A stretch of 64,000 nt of DNA from Hofstenia miamia (GCA_004352715.1 SCFE01000063.1:9352-73351); one strand, 5' to 3'. Shown: positions 1 to 10,085, numbered from the stretch's first letter. Made by a program: numbers and translations. Notes: generated by a model from the sequence alone, not told the origin.

Positions 1-243
1 AAGGAGAGGAGCTGTCTTGTGGAGATCGGCTTCGGGCAGGAGCCCATGGAAGAACTGAAGAGGAAACGTCATACTGCTCTGTCACCTAAACAGTGATAGT
101 TAATACTCAATTACTTAATTAACATAACTAGTTAATAAGAGAGGAAGGTCTGATGGTTCAACAACTTGGTAACACCTCACCCGCAATTTACCAAGGATTC
201 ATTATCAGTGATTAGACACGGCGTAATAAGCTAGGTGGAGGAT
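1..243 (+). other. Untranslated leader-like part of Gypsy copy A
   Basis: No ORF is visible. The segment around 20-110 (gtggagatcggcttc..., ...gtcacctaaacagtgat) is recognisably similar to 10553-10640, which follows LTR B. I therefore read it as retroelement leader sequence upstream of gag, with its LTR outside the window. This rests only on the internal similarity. Confidence 0.45.
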
Positions 244-251
244 GTTACACA

Positions 252-466
252 TGTTTGATGAAAATAGAAATATTACATCACATATATAGGTGAATAGAAT
301 AAATCATTAACATATAAAAATCATTTTAAAACAAAACGTGTTTGGTGAAAATGGAAATATTACATCAGCAAATATAGGCAAATAAAATAAACCATTAACA
401 TATAAATCATTTAAAACAAAAATGTGTTTGGTGAAAATAGAAATATTACATCAATGTATATAGATG
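252..466 (+). repeat. 86-87 bp tandem minisatellite running into a gap
   Basis: Units start at 252, 339 and 425 with the shared core tgtttggtgaaaat, then 'gaaatattacatca', a variable stretch, and 'aaccattaacatataa...'. About two and a half copies are visible before the 1000-N gap. The array probably continues into the gap, which would explain the failed assembly. Confidence 0.8.
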
Positions 467-1466
467 NNNNNNNNNNNNNNNNNNNNNNNNNNNNNNNNNN
501 NNNNNNNNNNNNNNNNNNNNNNNNNNNNNNNNNNNNNNNNNNNNNNNNNNNNNNNNNNNNNNNNNNNNNNNNNNNNNNNNNNNNNNNNNNNNNNNNNNNN
601 NNNNNNNNNNNNNNNNNNNNNNNNNNNNNNNNNNNNNNNNNNNNNNNNNNNNNNNNNNNNNNNNNNNNNNNNNNNNNNNNNNNNNNNNNNNNNNNNNNNN
701 NNNNNNNNNNNNNNNNNNNNNNNNNNNNNNNNNNNNNNNNNNNNNNNNNNNNNNNNNNNNNNNNNNNNNNNNNNNNNNNNNNNNNNNNNNNNNNNNNNNN
801 NNNNNNNNNNNNNNNNNNNNNNNNNNNNNNNNNNNNNNNNNNNNNNNNNNNNNNNNNNNNNNNNNNNNNNNNNNNNNNNNNNNNNNNNNNNNNNNNNNNN
901 NNNNNNNNNNNNNNNNNNNNNNNNNNNNNNNNNNNNNNNNNNNNNNNNNNNNNNNNNNNNNNNNNNNNNNNNNNNNNNNNNNNNNNNNNNNNNNNNNNNN
1001 NNNNNNNNNNNNNNNNNNNNNNNNNNNNNNNNNNNNNNNNNNNNNNNNNNNNNNNNNNNNNNNNNNNNNNNNNNNNNNNNNNNNNNNNNNNNNNNNNNNN
1101 NNNNNNNNNNNNNNNNNNNNNNNNNNNNNNNNNNNNNNNNNNNNNNNNNNNNNNNNNNNNNNNNNNNNNNNNNNNNNNNNNNNNNNNNNNNNNNNNNNNN
1201 NNNNNNNNNNNNNNNNNNNNNNNNNNNNNNNNNNNNNNNNNNNNNNNNNNNNNNNNNNNNNNNNNNNNNNNNNNNNNNNNNNNNNNNNNNNNNNNNNNNN
1301 NNNNNNNNNNNNNNNNNNNNNNNNNNNNNNNNNNNNNNNNNNNNNNNNNNNNNNNNNNNNNNNNNNNNNNNNNNNNNNNNNNNNNNNNNNNNNNNNNNNN
1401 NNNNNNNNNNNNNNNNNNNNNNNNNNNNNNNNNNNNNNNNNNNNNNNNNNNNNNNNNNNNNNNNNN
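467..1466. other. Assembly gap (1000 N)
   Basis: Exactly 1000 N, a conventional placeholder length, so the true size is unknown. It sits between a tandem repeat and the gag region of Gypsy copy A. Confidence 0.95.
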
Positions 1467-1519
1467 GATCCTGGAATCGCAATCTGGAGATGAGAAAGCC
1501 ACTATGAACCAAAAGGAAA

Positions 1520-2920
1520 ATGACAAAAACCAGAAAAGGAAGCGCAAAGAAAACTGCAACGAAAGCAGTAACCCCCAGGTCTATTTGATCATCGCCATAC
1601 TTTGGAGAAAATTCAGCACCAGACGCCACAGATACAGAACTAAAATCCCTTAGTTCACCCCCAGAGACGAACCCCACAGACACAAACCCACTAGATATAA
1701 TGGTGTTGTTAAGAAAGAGTCAAGAGAACGAGGAAACTTTAAGGCAGCAAGTAGAACAATTGACTGAGAAGGTCAAAGAAATGGAACGCCAAAACGAATC
1801 GATATTGAGCGAAATCAGGGTAAACATGGAAATGAGATTAGAAGAACAAAATCAGTTATTTCAAAACGAAATTAAAATCTTGACTCACCAATTGTCGGAG
1901 TCCAACAAAAGGTTTCTAGAAGAAAACCAGCTATGGCAAGAAAGAAACCAGGAACTAGAAAGAACAAACAGACAGTTAATTGAAGACAACGACCTACAAG
2001 CAGGAGAGTTAGAACAACTCAAAGATAAATTGAGACTGTTACACTAAACAGAAGAGGAGAGCAGAAACGATATGCAATCTCACAAAATTGAATTCCAAGC
2101 TAAAAAAGACAGCGAACTACAGGCACCACATAGGCCGAGCCGAAAGGAAGTAGTATTCGAAGAATCAGACGAAGACTCTGACGATGAAAAACAAAAAATA
2201 ATAAACGAAATTAAGAAAGCAGTGACCACACAACTGCAGGAGGAGGACATACGAACCAATCATAGAAAACCGAAATATGAGAATTCGATTCTACCGCAAG
2301 TAACAGCCAACAATACAATTCCATGCAAAGCGACACTACCCAAATTCAACGGGAAAGTAGATGGTTATAATCCCACATTCACTGAGTGGCTTCAAATGTT
2401 CGAATTGACAATGGCGGAAAGGAAAGTGAGCCAACAAGCAGCAGCGGCGAGACTCCCACTATACCTAACCAGAGCAGCATCTCAACACTATCTGTTACTG
2501 GATGCAGAGACAAAAAGGGACTATCAACTACTAATAGGAGACTTCATTAACTATTACGAAAATGAAAGTTTCAAGAACCAATACGGAATTATTTTGAACA
2601 TGACGAAAATGGACGATATCTGAAACTACATGCAACAGGTTGAGTGGCTCCTGATGCTCAGTTCTAGGGGAAACACCTATTCGAAATATGACTTATTCTC
2701 GCATATCTGCAAAGGTATGCCAGAAAGCATCAAAACACAATTCGAGATTAAATGCGACATCGACGACAAACTAGAAAGGATGATCAGGAAGGCTGTTGAT
2801 ATAAAAGTAATTTCAAGTCCCATACTCCCAACAAAAATTACTCTGAAGAAAACAAGAGAAAGTAATAAAAGTCAAAGGAAAGGATGGAAAAATGCGGAAA
2901 TTAAAAGAAAAGGATGTTAA
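1520..2920 (+). pseudogene. gag of Ty3/Gypsy-like copy A, broken
   Basis: One reading frame runs from an ATG at 1520 to 2920 and is interrupted by in-frame stops near 1586, 2045 and 2621. The first part (1700-2047) is strongly heptad-like, rich in Glu, Gln and Leu, and looks like a coiled coil. The next part (2072-2623) has an acidic patch and then a capsid-like core ('LPKFNGKVDGY', 'FTEWLQMF'). 2630-2920 continues the capsid C-terminal half ('FSHICKGMPESIKTQF'). The same core, diverged, is found on the other strand at 12908-13585, which supports homology. Gag would assemble the retrotransposon particle. A frame change near 2890 separates it from the zinc-knuckle segment. Not functional as read. 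Confidence 0.8.
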
Positions 2921-3080
2921 ATGCTATGGCTGCGGACAGAAAGGACATAAAAAACCAGACTGCCCAAAGCAGATAAACGTCATCAGTGACGAAGAGGCAT
3001 ACTATGATGAGGAAGATATACTACAAATGGAAGATGAAATGGACGAAGCAACACCAACTGATGAGGAGTTGGAAAACTAA
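2892..3080 (+). pseudogene. Nucleocapsid zinc knuckle, unit 1 (copy A)
   Basis: Encodes a single CCHC zinc knuckle (CYGCGQKGHKKPDC, spacing C-x2-C-x4-H-x4-C) followed by an acidic tail ('DEEAYYDEEDILQ'). The knuckle is the RNA-binding end of a retroelement Gag. It lies in a different frame from the upstream capsid, so a frameshift near 2890 separates them. The ORF closes at 3080, before the protease. Confidence 0.85.
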
Positions 3081-3197
3081 GTAGAGCGCAAACTTATTAC
3101 AACGACGCAATGATAATGATCCTAACAAACTTCGACAAGATGAGTACAACTAAAAACAACCATGCATGCAATAATGATCCTAATGAACCTTGACATG

Positions 3198-3513
3198 ATG
3201 AATACAATAACAATAGCTATTAATGGAGTGACGACAAAAGCAACAATTGATACCAGAGCAGCAACATCTATAACACTGATGAATGCACTACGAAATTGGG
3301 ATTTCAATGAGAAGACATGAAGAATTGTAACAAAAGATTAATTAATGCGTCAGGGGTTTATATCAACACGAAGGGAATGATAGACGTTGCACAAATGAGA
3401 ATCGCAAACATGATGTTCGAACAACCTTTGGTGGTGGTGGACACACACGATAATGCATTACCATACAAAGTCATATTGGGAAACGATTTTCTGACAAAAA
3501 ATGGTTGTGTCAT
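3198..3513 (+). pseudogene. Retroviral-type aspartic protease, unit 1, truncated
   Basis: Starts at an ATG at 3198, with 'ITIAINGVTTKATIDTRAAT'. The catalytic D-T/S-G-A motif reads DTRA, so the glycine is replaced by arginine. A TGA at 3318 and a frame change follow, then the flap and C-terminal half ('PYKVILGNDFLTKNGCVI') in the frame starting at 3317. The homology to unit 2 stops at 3513. Inactive as read. Confidence 0.75.
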
Positions 3514-3580
3514 TTCGAGAACAACGCTTGGATATATGAGAAAGCTGCATGGTACAGAGACGCACCAACATGGAAAAATA

Positions 3581-4234
3581 ATTTCAAGTTGAGTACTCCC
3601 AACAAAAATTACCCTGAAGTAAAACAAGAGAAAGTAATATAAGTCAAGAGAAAGGATGGAAAAATGCAAAAATTAAAAGAAAAGGACGTTAAATGCTATG
3701 GCTGCGGACAAAAAGGACATAAAAAACCAGACTGCCCAAAACAGATAAACGTCATTGGTGACAAAGAAGCATACTATGATGAGGAAGACATATTACAAAC
3801 GGAAGACGAAATGGACAAAGCAACGCCAACTGACAAGGAGTCAGAAAACTAAGTAGAGTGCCAACTCATAACAACCATGCAGCAATAATGATCCTAATGA
3901 ACCTTGACATGATGAATACAATAACAATAGCTATTAATGGAGTGACGACAAAAGCAACAATTGATACCAGAGCAGCAACATCTATAACACTGATGAATGC
4001 ACTACGAAATTGGGATTTCAATGAGAAGACATGAAGAATTGTAACAAAAGATTAATTAATGCGTCAGGGGATTACATCGACATGAAGGGAATGATAGACG
4101 TTGCACAAATGAGAATTGCGAACATGAGGTTCAAACAACCTTTGGTGGTGGTGGACACACACAATAATGCATTACCATACGAAGTCATATTGGGAAACGA
4201 TTTTCTGACAAAAAATGGTTGTGTCATTAACTAT
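3581..4234 (+). repeat. Second unit of internal duplication
   Basis: Diverged repeat of 2811-3513. It is shorter than unit 1 because the stretch corresponding to about 3095-3160 is missing. Unlike unit 1, it continues smoothly into the rest of the protease and pol. Confidence 0.85.
3664..3852 (+). pseudogene. Nucleocapsid zinc knuckle, unit 2 (copy A)
   Basis: Nearly identical to the segment at 2892-3080, with the same CCHC knuckle and acidic tail and a few substitutions (for example ISDEE to IGDKE). It is the second copy created by the internal duplication. Confidence 0.85.
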
Positions 4235-4396
4235 GTGAACAAGACAATAAAGGTAAAAGAAGAGGAAATGGAAATCAAAGAGGAGCAAGAGAAACAGAAA
4301 ACAATCACATTTCAACTGCAAGAAGACATTCATCTACAGCCGCATCAATGGAAGATGCACACAATCAGGACAGAGAAAATATCACAGCTGACATAA
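3912..4396 (+). pseudogene. Aspartic protease, unit 2 (copy A)
   Basis: Same protease as unit 1 but longer. It has 'IDTRAAT' at the active site (again Gly to Arg), a TGA and a frame change, then 'PYEVILGNDFLTKNGCVINY' and a Glu/Lys-rich tail. The corresponding segment on the minus strand (12466-12713) reads DMGAS, which confirms the position of the active site. Both the stop and the changed catalytic triplet mark it as dead. Confidence 0.75.
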
Positions 4397-4397
4397 T

Positions 4398-4876
4398 GCT
4401 ATATGACAATGAAGGCATCAACACCAAACAAGTTTCAATGCTGTGTAGCATTTGAATGATAAAAAACGGCTAAGGAAGGGTACCAATACTCAATGCTATG
4501 AACTGGAACGTGAACCTGAAAAGATCCCAGATAAGAATATACGGAAAATACATCAGAACTAACATCAGACTCATCTGGAAGGCAATGGAAGATGATGATG
4601 GAGCAAGTAAATTGCATGGTCGACTTGAGGACTTGCAAAGGAAAGTGGATAGTACTCCACATGGCTGACTTGAGGGCGAGTGGACAAACATCATCAAAGT
4701 CGCGAGTACTCCCAAAAGCTGATTCAAGGGCTTTGGGATGAAAGCAGAAGAGGAAGATACACACAGGATACCAGAGATAAAGGACAAAGACTATCAACCT
4801 CTGGAAGAACGAGACATCAAGCAATTAAGAACACTTTTAGAGAAGCATAAATGTATATTCAACTAAGGGGAGATAA
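4398..4876 (+). other. Non-coding or decayed protease-RT spacer
   Basis: No convincing frame. Two or three imperfect copies of a 'gacttgag...agtactcc' motif occur between 4620 and 4740. It presumably encoded the protease-RT linker before decay. Confidence 0.4.
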
Positions 4877-5654
4877 GTGTTGGTCAAGCTGCCAGTCAGA
4901 AGAGTACCTGAGCAGCTAAAGGAAGAATACAACCAGATACTAGAAGAACTAATCAACAATGAGATCAGCCGACTGAGTGAAAGCCCATACACAGCACCAA
5001 CCATGTTCGTAAAGCAGGGAAACAAGTACCAACTATGCATTGATTTCCGCAAACTCAATGAAGTGACAAAGAAAGATTCGTACCCTTTACCATGAATAGA
5101 GGACATGCTCTATGAAGCCAGCAAACATAAATATTTCACGACACTAGATCTATGCAAAGCCTATTGGCAAGTGAAAATGGAGGAGGAGGACATAGAGAAG
5201 ACAGCATTCATAACTCCATACGGACTGTACGAATGGATTTATATGGCGTTCAGACTCTGCAATGCGCCAGCAACGTTCCAGAGATACATAAGGAAGGTAC
5301 TTAAGAACAAGACACATCAAATGGAAGAAGGAGTCGACGCCTATATAGATGACATCATAGTCACAAGCGACACAGTCCAAGAACACCTGGAAAAATTGGA
5401 AAGAACACTAATGATCTTAGAGAACGCGGGACTCTGGATCAACGGAAATAAATGCGACATCCTCAAGGAGAAGATAGTGTTCCTCGGAAGAACGATAGAA
5501 AAAGGAAGGATCTGCATGAAGGATAATGCCCGAGAAATGATCCGGAAAATAGAGAAGCCAAACAACAAAAAGGATATCCAGAGAATCATGGGATTTTTCA
5601 ATTATTATGGAACCTTCATCCTGAACATAGCTGGAAAAACGGCAAAGATGACTT
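4877..5654 (+). pseudogene. Ty3/Gypsy reverse transcriptase (copy A), broken
   Basis: Reverse transcriptase fingers and palm in one frame, interrupted by TGA at 5093 (just before 'IEDML') and 5654. Landmarks in order are 'YTAPTMFVKQG', 'LCIDFRKLNEVT', 'YFTTLDLCKAYWQV' (first catalytic Asp), 'KTAFITPYGLYEW', 'AFRLCNAPATFQR' (usually AFGLCNAP) and 'AYIDDIIVTS' (the YIDD box). This order and the YIDD box fit Ty3/Gypsy rather than Copia or BEL. The enzyme would copy element RNA into DNA in the particle. Disabled by stops here. Confidence 0.9.
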
Positions 5655-5659
5655 GATTA

Positions 5660-5885
5660 ATGAGGAAGGCAGTTCCATTTGTATGGACATGGGAAGAACA
5701 GGAGGAACTTGATAACATCAAGGAAGAGCTCGCGAAATTACCCTCCCTCAATACACCTGATTACAATGAAAAATTTATATTAGATTGTGATGCAAGCAAG
5801 GTGGCAATTGGAGCAACATTGGGCCAAATGAGAAATGGAAAAGAAGTGCTCATCCAGTTTTTCAGTAGCAAGCAATGCGCCACCA
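5660..5885 (+). pseudogene. RNase H N-terminal half (copy A), truncated
   Basis: Continues the RT frame: 'FVWTWEEQEELDNIKEEL' then 'FILDCDASKVAIGATLGQM', with the first catalytic Asp (DCDAS). Homology breaks near 5885 in the middle of RNase H, where the sequence jumps to material that belongs 3' of integrase (compare 8690). The missing RNase H half appears downstream at 7157 in copy B. Confidence 0.8.
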
Positions 5886-6720
5886 TAGGTTTAGCAGCAG
5901 CGTCAACCACAGAAGGCTCATACCAGCACATAGAATGAGAGATTGAAACAAAACTCCTCATCTGCACACCACCAGAGACTATCGAAAATACCAAGGGCCT
6001 TCCACATCACGAAAACATTCTTGCACGAGTACAGATTGTATGTGAACACTGAAAAGAAAGTGAAAGCCATAGTCGACAGAGATGACTACAAAAAGTCAAA
6101 AGCAATATTGTTACAACAGAATAACAAAGAACAAGTCTATATCAAAGGTACAATAACGCTGGATCAACTGTACACACATGAGAAACCAATAAATGTACAG
6201 CTACAAGATCTGAGAAATGAAATCAAAGAAAGAAATCCAAGAGTGATAATGTTATTCTCTGGAGTGAATGATATAGTCTGGACTGATATATGGGAGAAAA
6301 GATACCGATACTATGACGTCACCAAAAGGGTCAAAATCGTTACAATGATGAGATTAAATAAAAACGACCCCAATACAATCACAGAGGAAGAAGTCAGAAA
6401 CAACATTAGCTTTTTCTACAAGGATGTGGCGAACACTCGAAGTTTAAGAAAAGTTTTCATGTTCTTTTACCCTGATAACCAGATTAGGGAAGATTTAGCA
6501 CACACAAGTAGAGCTGACACACAGATGACTCTTATGATAAGCATCAAGGGAATTCAGTTATATCAAAAATATTATGATATCTTCTCACAGAAAATCAACT
6601 AGCTAAGAGAGCTAACACCAATAGCAGAAGATATTAGAGAAACCTGGTTCTTAAGATACGCAAACGTTAGTAGTATAATAATAAGGCAAGCCAGTGTCAC
6701 TTTTTTCTGATTGGTTGAGA
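5886..6720 (+). pseudogene. Accessory 3' ORF of Gypsy element, copy A
   Basis: Coding-like segment with the same protein as 8690-9623 (copy B). It carries 'RNPRVIMLFSGVNDIVWTD', 'NNISFFYKDVANTRSLRKVF' and 'MISIKGIQLYQKYYDIFSQ'. In-frame stops occur at 5936 and 6600. It sits directly before LTR A, where some elements carry env, but I see no signal peptide or transmembrane segment. Function unknown; see copy B for discussion. Confidence 0.65.
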
Positions 6721-6728
6721 GGTGGAGG

Positions 6729-7155
6729 TGTAGCATCATCCAAAAAGGCAACTAAAAGCTGAATAACGTCGAATGATTATCAATTGAAATTAATTGTAAA
6801 AAATTTAGTTAATGAACTTTAGTTTATTTTTGTAAAATGCAACTAAGATTTAATATTGGTCAAAATAAGAAACTTGTTAGCCAATCAAGAGGTAATTGAC
6901 AAATTAAATTGAGCAAACTAATGCTTACGTATGAACAGCCATATTGGCAGACGAATCATTTGAATTTTAAAATCAGCAGGTACTTTTTGTAGAAATTTTA
7001 TAAATAGCTTTGATTCAACCATAATTTTGATGAACAATAAATCCTTCGGAGTTTATTTAATTTTCATTTCTACTTTATCTGGTTTGATTATTTAACTAAA
7101 TGTGCAGCTAGGCAAGTTGTGTTTAGTAGTGGCTGGAATCCATCACGGGATCGAT
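6729..7155 (+). repeat. LTR A (3' end of copy A)
   Basis: Begins TGTAGCATCATCCAAAA immediately after a purine-rich stretch (gagaggtggagg). It ends in the single-N join. It matches LTR B (9658 onward) at its start and at its end ('gtttgattatttaa', 'gtgtttagtagtgg..tgga'), with a strongly diverged middle. The exact 3' boundary, and whether some leader is included, are not resolved. Confidence 0.7.
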
Positions 7156-7156
7156 N
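7156..7156. other. Single-N assembly join
   Basis: One N separates LTR A from the C-terminal half of an RNase H. The flanks do not belong next to each other in an intact element, so this is probably a contig join between two copies. Confidence 0.7.
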
Positions 7157-7556
7157 GCTTGCACTGATTGAAAGCATTAAAAAGTTTCAACACTTCCTCA
7201 TAGGAAGGGAGTTCAGAGTACAAACAGACAACAGCAGTCTGGCCTGGTTGAAAAAGTTTTCAGGAGACAAATCCGGGATAGTGTCTCTGTGGATCAAGTA
7301 TCTAAATGAATTCACATTCATGATCAAACACAGAAAAGGCACATTACACAACAAAATGGATTTCTGGACATCACTTCCAGAGTACCAAAGAGATGCAACA
7401 AAGACTGATGGAGAAAAGAAACAATTTCAGTTACTGCCACACACTGAATACAAGGGGCTACCAGAAATAAATGTTGACAAAAAGGGTCAAGCAGTGCTAC
7501 CAATACTAATAAGAGAGGAAATAACAGAACAGGAGATAGTGGACAAACAGTTCTAA
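7157..7556 (+). pseudogene. RNase H C-terminal half and linker (copy B)
   Basis: Starts abruptly after the N with 'ALIESIKKFQHFLIGREF', 'VQTDNSSLAWLKKF', 'KYLNEFTFMIKHRKGTLHNK' and 'DFWTSLPEY', the typical end of a Gypsy RNase H. A linker to integrase follows ('LPILIREEITEQEIVDKQF'). The same linker occurs on the minus strand inside 12086-12565. A TAA at 7554 ends the frame before the integrase. Confidence 0.85.
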
Positions 7557-7599
7557 GCAAGATCATCAAGAAAATCAAAGAACCATGAACAACACTATC

Positions 7600-8412
7600 C
7601 AAGATAACAGCAGGATACTATGAACGTTACAAGTGGAAGATCAACAAGAATGGACTGCTATATGTTGAAGCTGGAAACAATCGAATTGCGATACCAGACT
7701 ATTTCAAGAGGGAACTAATATGTAAGATCCATGAGAAGGGCCATTTAGGAATAACACAGACAGAGAAAACATTTAATTCTCATTTCATAACAACAGCCAT
7801 CAGGAAAGTTGTGGAAGACATCATTAACAAATGCACCACATGCCTCCTAAACAATAAACAGCATTTCCCAACACAATGAGTGCCACTGGAGAAAATCATC
7901 ATGACACAACCCAATGAGATAGTTCACATAGATCTCAAAATGCTATCAAAAGATTCCAAAGGCTATCAGTACCTACTAGTTATGGTGGACAACTTCACCA
8001 AATACATAAGGATGGTCCTGATGCGGAATAACACAGCAGAAATTACAGCTGAGCTAGTTCTAAAAGAATGGATATTGAGACTGGGACTGATGGAGACGAT
8101 TATAAACGTCAAAGAGCCACAGTTCAAAAGTGGACTATTTCAAGAAATGGCAAAATTATTAGAAATTGCTAGTGAATGCACAACCGCCTATCATCCTCAG
8201 GTGAACAGAGCAGTGGAGCAACTTAACCGAACATTGATTAAGCTGATTAGAGTGGTGACAACATGAATAGGAGGAAACAAATGGAGAGAGGTTATAGAAA
8301 TGATCGAATACTATTACAATACCTCGGTACATGCAACATCTGGGGTATCACCGTTCAAAGCCATGTTTGGGAGAGAGGCAACAACCCCACTATCAATGCA
8401 GTATACCAATTA
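7600..8412 (+). pseudogene. Ty3/Gypsy integrase (copy B), broken
   Basis: The N-terminal H2C2 zinc-binding segment is visible ('KIHEKGHLGITQTEKTF', then 'KCTTCLLNN'). The DDE core follows: 'VHIDLKMLSKDSKGYQYLLV' (first Asp), a degraded second block ('NVKEPQFKSG', where the expected Asp is missing), and 'TAYHPQVNRAVEQLNRTL' with the catalytic Glu. After a TGA at 8264 the C-terminal part continues ('TSGVSPFKAMFGREATTPLS'). A TGA also occurs at 7877. Integrase inserts element cDNA into host DNA; this copy is dead. Confidence 0.88.
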
Positions 8413-9623
8413 AAATTAAAATAACAAAAGAGTCAAAAGACATAAAAGAAAGAAACTTCCAGTGCATCAGAGAACAACAAACTGTAGCAATGATGAAACT
8501 TATGTTTACTGAAGCTTTTACACAAACAGAGCTGGAGGAACTATTACAACCATATAACCAACTCACTATAGATGTTGAGTGCATTACTTCAAGAGTAGAA
8601 ATGACAGAAGAACTGCGATTAAAGCTAAGTCAAAGGGGACTAACTCAGGCATTCTGGGATACAATTCCCAAAGTGAAAATGAATTACCCTGCCACCATAG
8701 GTTTAGCAACAGCGTCAAGCACAGAAGGCTCATACGAGCACATAGAATGAGAGATTGAAACGAAACTCTTCATCTGCACACCACCAGAGACTATTGCAAT
8801 ACCAATGGTCCTCCCACATTGGAGAATACCGAAGGACGTCAAGGTCGTAAAAACATTCTTACATGAGTACAAATCGTACGTGAACACTGAAAAGAAAGCA
8901 AAAGCCATAGTTGACAGAGATGACTACAAAAAGTCAAAAGCGATATTGTTACAACAGAATAACAAAGAATGAGTCTATATCAAAGGCACAATAATGCCGG
9001 ATCAACTGTACACACATGGGAAACCAATAAATGTACAGCTACAAGATTTGAGAAATGAAATTGAAGAAAGAAATCCAAGAGCAATAATGTTATTCTCTGG
9101 AGTGAATGATATAGTCTGGACTGATATATGGGAGAAAAGATACCGATACTATGACGTCACCAAAAGGGTCATGCTGATGAGAATAAATAAAAATGACCCC
9201 AATACCATCACAGAGGAAGAAGTCAGAAACAACATTAGCTTTTTCTACAAGGATGTTGTGAACACTCGAAGTTTAAGAAAAGTTTTCATGTTCTTTTACC
9301 CTGATAACCAGATTAGGGAGGATTTAGCACACACAAGCAGAGCCAATGCACAGATGACTCTTATGATCAGCATCAAGGGAATTCAGTTATACCAAAAATA
9401 TTACGACATCTTCTCACAGAAAATCAACAAGCTAAGAGAGCTAACACCAATAGCAGAAGATATTAGAGAAACCCAGTTCCTAAGATATGCAAACGTTACA
9501 ACTACAGAAAAAGAAGCAGTGCTGAAAATGACAAAACAGGCGGAATTCGCAAAAACAACGTGGTATGATCAACAGGTAGAAATGATAATTCGAAAAGCAG
9601 ACACTCTGGTACATGGAGAATGA
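8406..9623 (+). pseudogene. Accessory ORF downstream of integrase (copy B), function unknown
   Basis: About 400 codons in one frame different from integrase, with TGA stops at 8748 and near 8970, ending at 9621-9623 just before the purine tract and LTR B. Visible blocks are 'LKLSQRGLTQAFWDTIP', 'TIGLATASSTEGSYEHIE', 'CTPPETIAIPMVLPHWRIP', 'NPRAIMLFSGVNDIVWTD', 'SLRKVFMFFYPDN' and 'QLYQKYYDIFSQ'. It is hydrophilic, with no obvious signal peptide or membrane anchor, so an ordinary envelope gene is unlikely. The 'IMLFSGVNDI' block with a later 'KVFMFFYPDN' strand resembles block III of SGNH hydrolases. I see no GDS block or DxxH block, so this is only a suggestion. Conservation with copy A shows it was a real element gene. 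Confidence 0.6.
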
Positions 9624-9657
9624 GCTGTGCTAAAAATAACGCAAGCTGAGGGGGGTG

Positions 9658-10085
9658 TGTAGCATCATCCAAAACCAAACAGAAATAAGCTGCAAAAACG
9701 TTACAGAAGATACTAAGATTGAAAAGAAGTGATTAAAAAATATTATGATTAAATCAAGTGTGATTATTTCAGTTTGATTTGTATATTGCAACCAAGAGAA
9801 TAACATGTGTCAAAAAAGAGATAATTGTATCTGTCAATAAAAACAGTTTCAACAAATTGTTGCTTACTTTATTTTTAGCCACCATCTTGGCTGACGTTTA
9901 AATTTGAATCAACAGGAACTTCTCTTAAAATTACTATAAATACAATTAAAACTATTGTAAGAGTTGATAAAGAATTTTACTTAGAATTCTTATTATTTCA
10001 TCTTATTAACGGTTTGATTATTTAATATAATGTTGAGCTAATCGAGCGGTGTTTAGTAGTGGTCTGGATCCATCACAGGGAATGA
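9658..10085 (+). repeat. LTR B (3' end of copy B)
   Basis: Starts TGTAGCATCATCCAAAA directly after the polypurine tract gctgagggggg. It ends near '..tggatccatcacaggg', like LTR A. The similarity with LTR A continues through 'catcac(a)ggga..gat', so the 3' limit is approximate. Confidence 0.7.

Larger units (their letters stand above)
2811..3513 (+). repeat. First unit of internal duplication (nucleocapsid + protease)
   Basis: This segment, from 'aatttcaagt' to 'gttgtgtcatt', recurs diverged at 3581-4234. Both units carry a zinc knuckle and a protease start. 3514-3580 is unique linker between the units. Confidence 0.85.

Noticed and set aside
411-1683. Several long ORFs across the first N gap (and likewise across the other N gaps)
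   Set aside because: They consist almost entirely of unknown residues; only the absence of called bases keeps them open.
2600-9000. Alternative genetic code with TGA read as an amino acid
   Set aside because: The two host genes have no internal TGA in their coding exons, and the TGAs are confined to decayed transposon genes.
8406-9623. Envelope glycoprotein for the ORF after integrase
   Set aside because: No signal peptide, furin-like site or membrane anchor visible in either copy.
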